A stretch of DNA of 22,670 nucleotides, taken from Pelargonium cotyledonis (Eukaryota > Streptophyta > Magnoliopsida > Geraniales > Geraniaceae). Below are positions 19,555-22,670 of this stretch, one piece after another. The DNA lies in NCBI GenBank assembly GCA_036897625.1, contig JAYMTA010000970.1:1-22670 (forward strand), read 5' to 3'. The first letter of the stretch is position 1. The number at the start of each line of letters is the position of its first letter. The notes below the pieces were generated by a model. That model saw only the letters and a list, made by a program, of their open reading frames with translations. It searched no databases and was not told where the DNA came from. The position numbers were made by a program, and so were the translations under genes.

Positions 19555-19879
19555 TCAAGGCTCTCCCAGGCAGCAATGGACGCATATTGGTGGCTGTTTC
19601 TGGATATCACAATAACAACAAGAACTGTCACAGTTACTGCTGCAACCTATTGAAACAGCAAAGTTTAGCTTCAGAAATCCGAATTCTTATGTTAATCAAA
19701 TGTCAAAAACACTACTTTACATTACCTGTTACGGTAACATACTGATAAGGCTCAAGATCCTGAGGATTTATCAGAATAGGAAGGCGTGTGCTTGCTCGGA
19801 CAAGGACATTATCAATCTCCACCCGAACAATCACTGCAAAAGCCAATATGGAAATGACAGTCAATAACTTCATCTTCAT
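19555..19879 (-). CDS. Small secreted cysteine-rich peptide precursor, 2 exons, 81 residues
   Basis: Family not recognised with certainty. Exon 1 is 19879-19726 (51 codons plus one base), exon 2 is 19646-19555, and the 79-nt AT-rich intron has GTAATG and CAATAG ends with matching phase. The product starts MKMKLLTVISILAFAVIV, a clear signal-peptide-like basic head and hydrophobic core of about 14 residues. A Cys-free middle follows (residues 20-52, with RLPILINPQDLEPYQYVTVT). Exon 2 then supplies eight cysteines in 25 residues (53, 57, 61, 62, 64, 73, 76, 77), pattern C-x3-C-x3-CC-x-C-x8-C-x2-CC, ending LGEP. The CC-x-C...PP-x-C core recalls half of a Bowman-Birk inhibitor loop, but the spacing is not a proven match. 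A TATA box sits 54 nt upstream. It lies convergent to ATP12 and in tandem behind SDH2. A secreted signalling, defence or inhibitor role is possible but unproven. Confidence 0.6.
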
Positions 19880-19932
19880 CGTCGCTTACAATCATCTATA
19901 CGAGAATTTAGATGACTTGCAGGTTGAACCTG

Positions 19933-19940
19933 TTTTTATA
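19933..19940 (-). promoter_or_regulatory. TATA box of the cysteine-rich peptide gene
   Basis: The minus strand reads TATAAAAA, within TCCTATAAAAACAGG, 54-61 nt upstream of the ATG at 19879. A start about 30 nt downstream gives a leader of about 25 nt with no upstream ATG in that span. The interval 19941-20561 between this box and the SDH2 stop shows no further gene. Confidence 0.5.
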
Positions 19941-20561
19941 GGAAATGGAGGTCACATTTCACTGCAGAAACTGTTGGATTCTTTCGTAGATGTCGAAGAA
20001 GAATATATGTTGGGTCAGGTGGTCTGTATTGTGTTTTCCTTTCTCAGAGGGTATAAAAAGAATCACAAGAACCTTATGAATGCTTATAATGTTCATTTCA
20101 TGGACAATCAATCATCTGAAATTTCAATTCCTGTACTCAAGTATCAGAAACTAAGCACCAGCCTACCAGTTACGAATGAAATGGCTGCTTATTTGTAAGT
20201 GATGAGTTTGGTTGGTCAACCAACCTGTAGCTACAACAAGCAAATCTATTATTTAGCAAGTCACAGAGTCCATGCACATCATGCACTATCGGTCTTTGGT
20301 TAGAACTTCATATTTCTGTTTCATTTCTCTAAAAAAAACTCGACCAGGAAAAGAAATGAAAACTCAATCCATTATTGGCATTTATTTGGAAGCAAAAACA
20401 ACAAACATGCATCATTCCCTAATTTTAAGTACAATAGGGGCTGGAGAATACAAGTGGCGCACACGTTATTAACCCAGATAGACCAATTAGTTAACTGGCC
20501 CGCGAAAAATGACAGATTAACTGGGCAAGTGCACGTCCCCATGCTTCACACAAAAATGAAC

Positions 20562-22670
20562 TTAAGGGCCACCCACTTGGAGATTCTTGATATGTTGGAT
20601 CTGCTTTCCTGGGTTCAAGCCCTTTGGGCAGGCTCGGGCACAGTTCAATATAGTGTGGCAACGGTAAAGCTTGAACTCATCATTTATTGCATCCAGACGC
20701 TCCGTTGTGTACTCATCACGACTGTCACTAATCCACCTGAGAATACAAATTCACATTCAGTAACTTATTGGACATGCAAAGAGAAAGTGGGAAACAAGAT
20801 ATACTGTCCTGCAAATAAACATAAAGTTGTACTCAATCATCAGCAAAATACGTCTTTGGGCATGCAAGACTTCCGGGGTTAAAAATTCGACAAAAGAATT
20901 TCATAATGAAAAAATTACAGTAATAAATAAACGAAAACGGATTGAGTGAATCTTAAGGAGTTAGAAAGTTCAGTGTTAAATATTAATATACACCATAACA
21001 TTGGTTTTAATAAACATAAAGATGCGGGAGACTGATAATACATCACTTGTAATCTTTGATATTATACTAAGTAAAATTCATACAGAAGTTCTCTTTAATC
21101 CTTCGTTCATAAATTACTTACTGTCACCAAATCAGAAAGAGAGAATTTAAACTATGATGGATATATGTTAAAATATATGATTCGATAACTTAACTTTAAG
21201 CAAAAGTATCAGCAATAGCCACAAGAATAAAGGATGGATATATGTTAAAATATATGATTCAATAACTTAACTTTAAGCAAAATTATCGGCAATAGCCACA
21301 AGAATAAAGGATGAACTAATAAACAACAAAAACAAACCTAACATTTGCCAAGTTTGTGAAGTGGAAACAAACAATTTAGCAAAGACATTGTGAAATACAA
21401 ATCTTGAAACAAATTAACAATAATAGTATGTTATTTGACTCCTATAATGCATAAGCATTAAATGAGAAAATAGAAATAAAATACAGCACCCAAGTTTGAA
21501 AACACCTTGCACTTGCACCAATCAAATGTTCAAAAGTAAAATTTCAGAGAACCAGCAAATATTCTCCTATTCACTAATCAAATAAATCATACTTCTTTTG
21601 TCCTAAAATTAGGGTCCTACTTCTTTTTGCAAAAATTATGGCTAAGTTAGTATTGTACTTCATCTTATATACCCCCAAGTGCATTTAGTGAACAAACTCA
21701 AGTGGTTCCAACTTCAAATTAGCCTATCTTAGGGATATTATTAGTAATTCAAGCAAGAATACTTAAAAAGAAAGTAGACATTAATTTTAGGACAAATTTT
21801 TTTTAGAGATTGTGAACAACTCAATGGAGACAAAGGGAATATCAATTCTACATCCTTCAGTTCATCAATATATATATACACACACATGAATCCAGTATAA
21901 AACACAACAATAAAACCATATTCCAGACAATTAGGAAAGGGAAACTCCCACGGCACTGAAAAGAGAAAGGGAAAAGGGGCTAAAGAGCAAATTCACAACA
22001 CTGCTTAACAAAGAACAATCATTTATGGGTCTGTTTAGTTAGGACTCTTTTCAAATTTCAATAATCTGTTTCCTGAATTATGGCCATACATAATAAAAAA
22101 CACACACAATGAAAAGAAATCAAATGCCATTGATTTATCAAATACAACTACAAGGACAGGTTCTTGGTCGCAACAAAGAGAACAGACAAACAAGAAAAAC
22201 TGACATAGAGACATATATGTAACCATAGAAGCCATTCAGAGTTGCAGTTTCTCTGTTCTCTTCAATCATCAAAACAGAATTTCAATCATTAAAATTTAAA
22301 AAAATAACTAAGAAGTAACCTAGCAAAAACACAACACAAATCTCACAATCAACCTCTAAGAGTCAATGGCATCAAAATAAAATAAGCAAACCAATATTAA
22401 GAAATATTTAATAAAACAAAATCAGAAATCGTTTCCATATTTATGATGCAAATAAATGAATCAAAATAGGAATATTCGTGTAACGGACAATAAATAATGA
22501 CCTAGAACCGATAACTGCGCCATGGATGAGTAGATTACCTGTTGGCATGGAGCAAAGCAGCAGGTCCCAGATACGACTCCGGGTTCCACCAGTAGCTGGG
22601 GCAGGATGTGCTACAGCAAGCGCACAGAATGCACTCATACATGCCATCGAGTTTAAGCCTGTCCTTCTTA
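20562..22670 (-). CDS. SDH2: Succinate dehydrogenase iron-sulfur subunit (SDH2), C-terminal two exons, partial
   Basis: SDH2 is the iron-sulfur subunit of mitochondrial complex II; it passes electrons from succinate oxidation to ubiquinone. Two exons are present, 22670-22539 (5' side outside the window) and 20736-20562, joined at N-R (AAC AG, then G TGG) across a 1.8-kb intron with GTAATC and CTCAG ends. The first gives [20 protein letters not shown], then [21 protein letters not shown]-x2-C-x2-C-x3-C-P ligates the 4Fe-4S cluster, and the Trp pair in YWW lines the quinone site. The second gives the C-H-T-I-L-N-C-x3-C-P cluster and ends [16 protein letters not shown], then VGGP and TAA. The 2Fe-2S domain and presequence lie beyond the window. 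Ligand cysteines are intact and nothing suggests decay. Identity is certain; which SDH2 paralogue rests on the neighbours. Confidence 0.95.
21157..21310. repeat. 77-bp tandem duplication in the SDH2 intron
   Basis: Units 21157-21233 and 21234-21310 share ATGGATATATGTTAAAATAT and the sequence after it, differing at about three positions. The rest of the intron (20737-22538) is AT-rich without recognised genes; GGGTCTGTTTAGTT near 22027 resembles a MITE end. Confidence 0.9.

Noticed and set aside
19788..20198. 136-residue plus-strand ORF
   Set aside because: It lies antisense to the cysteine-rich peptide gene and its promoter, with no recognisable domain; treated as chance.
1..22670. CRISPR arrays, operons, phage or plasmid features
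   Set aside because: The window is plant nuclear DNA with spliced genes; the repeats are tandem duplications, microsatellites or transposons without spacer-repeat order.

Overview
This is plant nuclear DNA, most likely from a eudicot. The genes carry short GT-AG introns in AT-rich sequence, there are many small transposon remnants, and three of the proteins match plant housekeeping families. No bacterial, organellar or viral genome features were seen. All exon models were built by hand from reading frames and splice sites; no database search was run.

Layout, left to right. (1) 368-4467, minus: a complete 8-exon cystinosin-type (PQ-loop) lysosomal/vacuolar transporter gene of 275 codons. (2) About 4.8-15 kb: a roughly 10-kb transposon-rich block. 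It holds a tRNA-derived SINE, a decayed 2-oxoglutarate dioxygenase gene (7847-9087, minus, two frameshifts), a non-autonomous LINE with target-site duplications (10160-12988) and a dead ORF1, two copies of a mid-size AT-rich repeat flanking that LINE, and a GC- and CpG-rich island after a CT microsatellite. (3) 15090-19130, plus: a complete 4-exon ATP12 gene (mitochondrial F1-ATPase assembly chaperone, 316 codons). (4) 19555-19879, minus: a two-exon gene for a small secreted peptide with eight cysteines, which single-frame ORF calling misses; this is the best candidate for something undescribed. (5) 20562-22670, minus and running off the window: the last two exons of the succinate dehydrogenase iron-sulfur subunit SDH2.

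SDH2, ATP12 and cystinosin are recalled as three successive loci in Arabidopsis (AT5G40650, AT5G40660, AT5G40670), so the window looks like a conserved microsyntenic block. ATP12 and cystinosin are head-to-head here but 10.6 kb apart. An approximately 95-bp inverted-repeat module with TGGGCT/AGCCCA (site II) motifs occurs once near each promoter (5461-5551 and 14900-14994), bracketing the inserted DNA. Two neighbours, SDH2 (complex II) and ATP12 (complex V assembly), serve the mitochondrial respiratory chain; cystinosin and the cysteine-rich peptide are not obviously linked to them.
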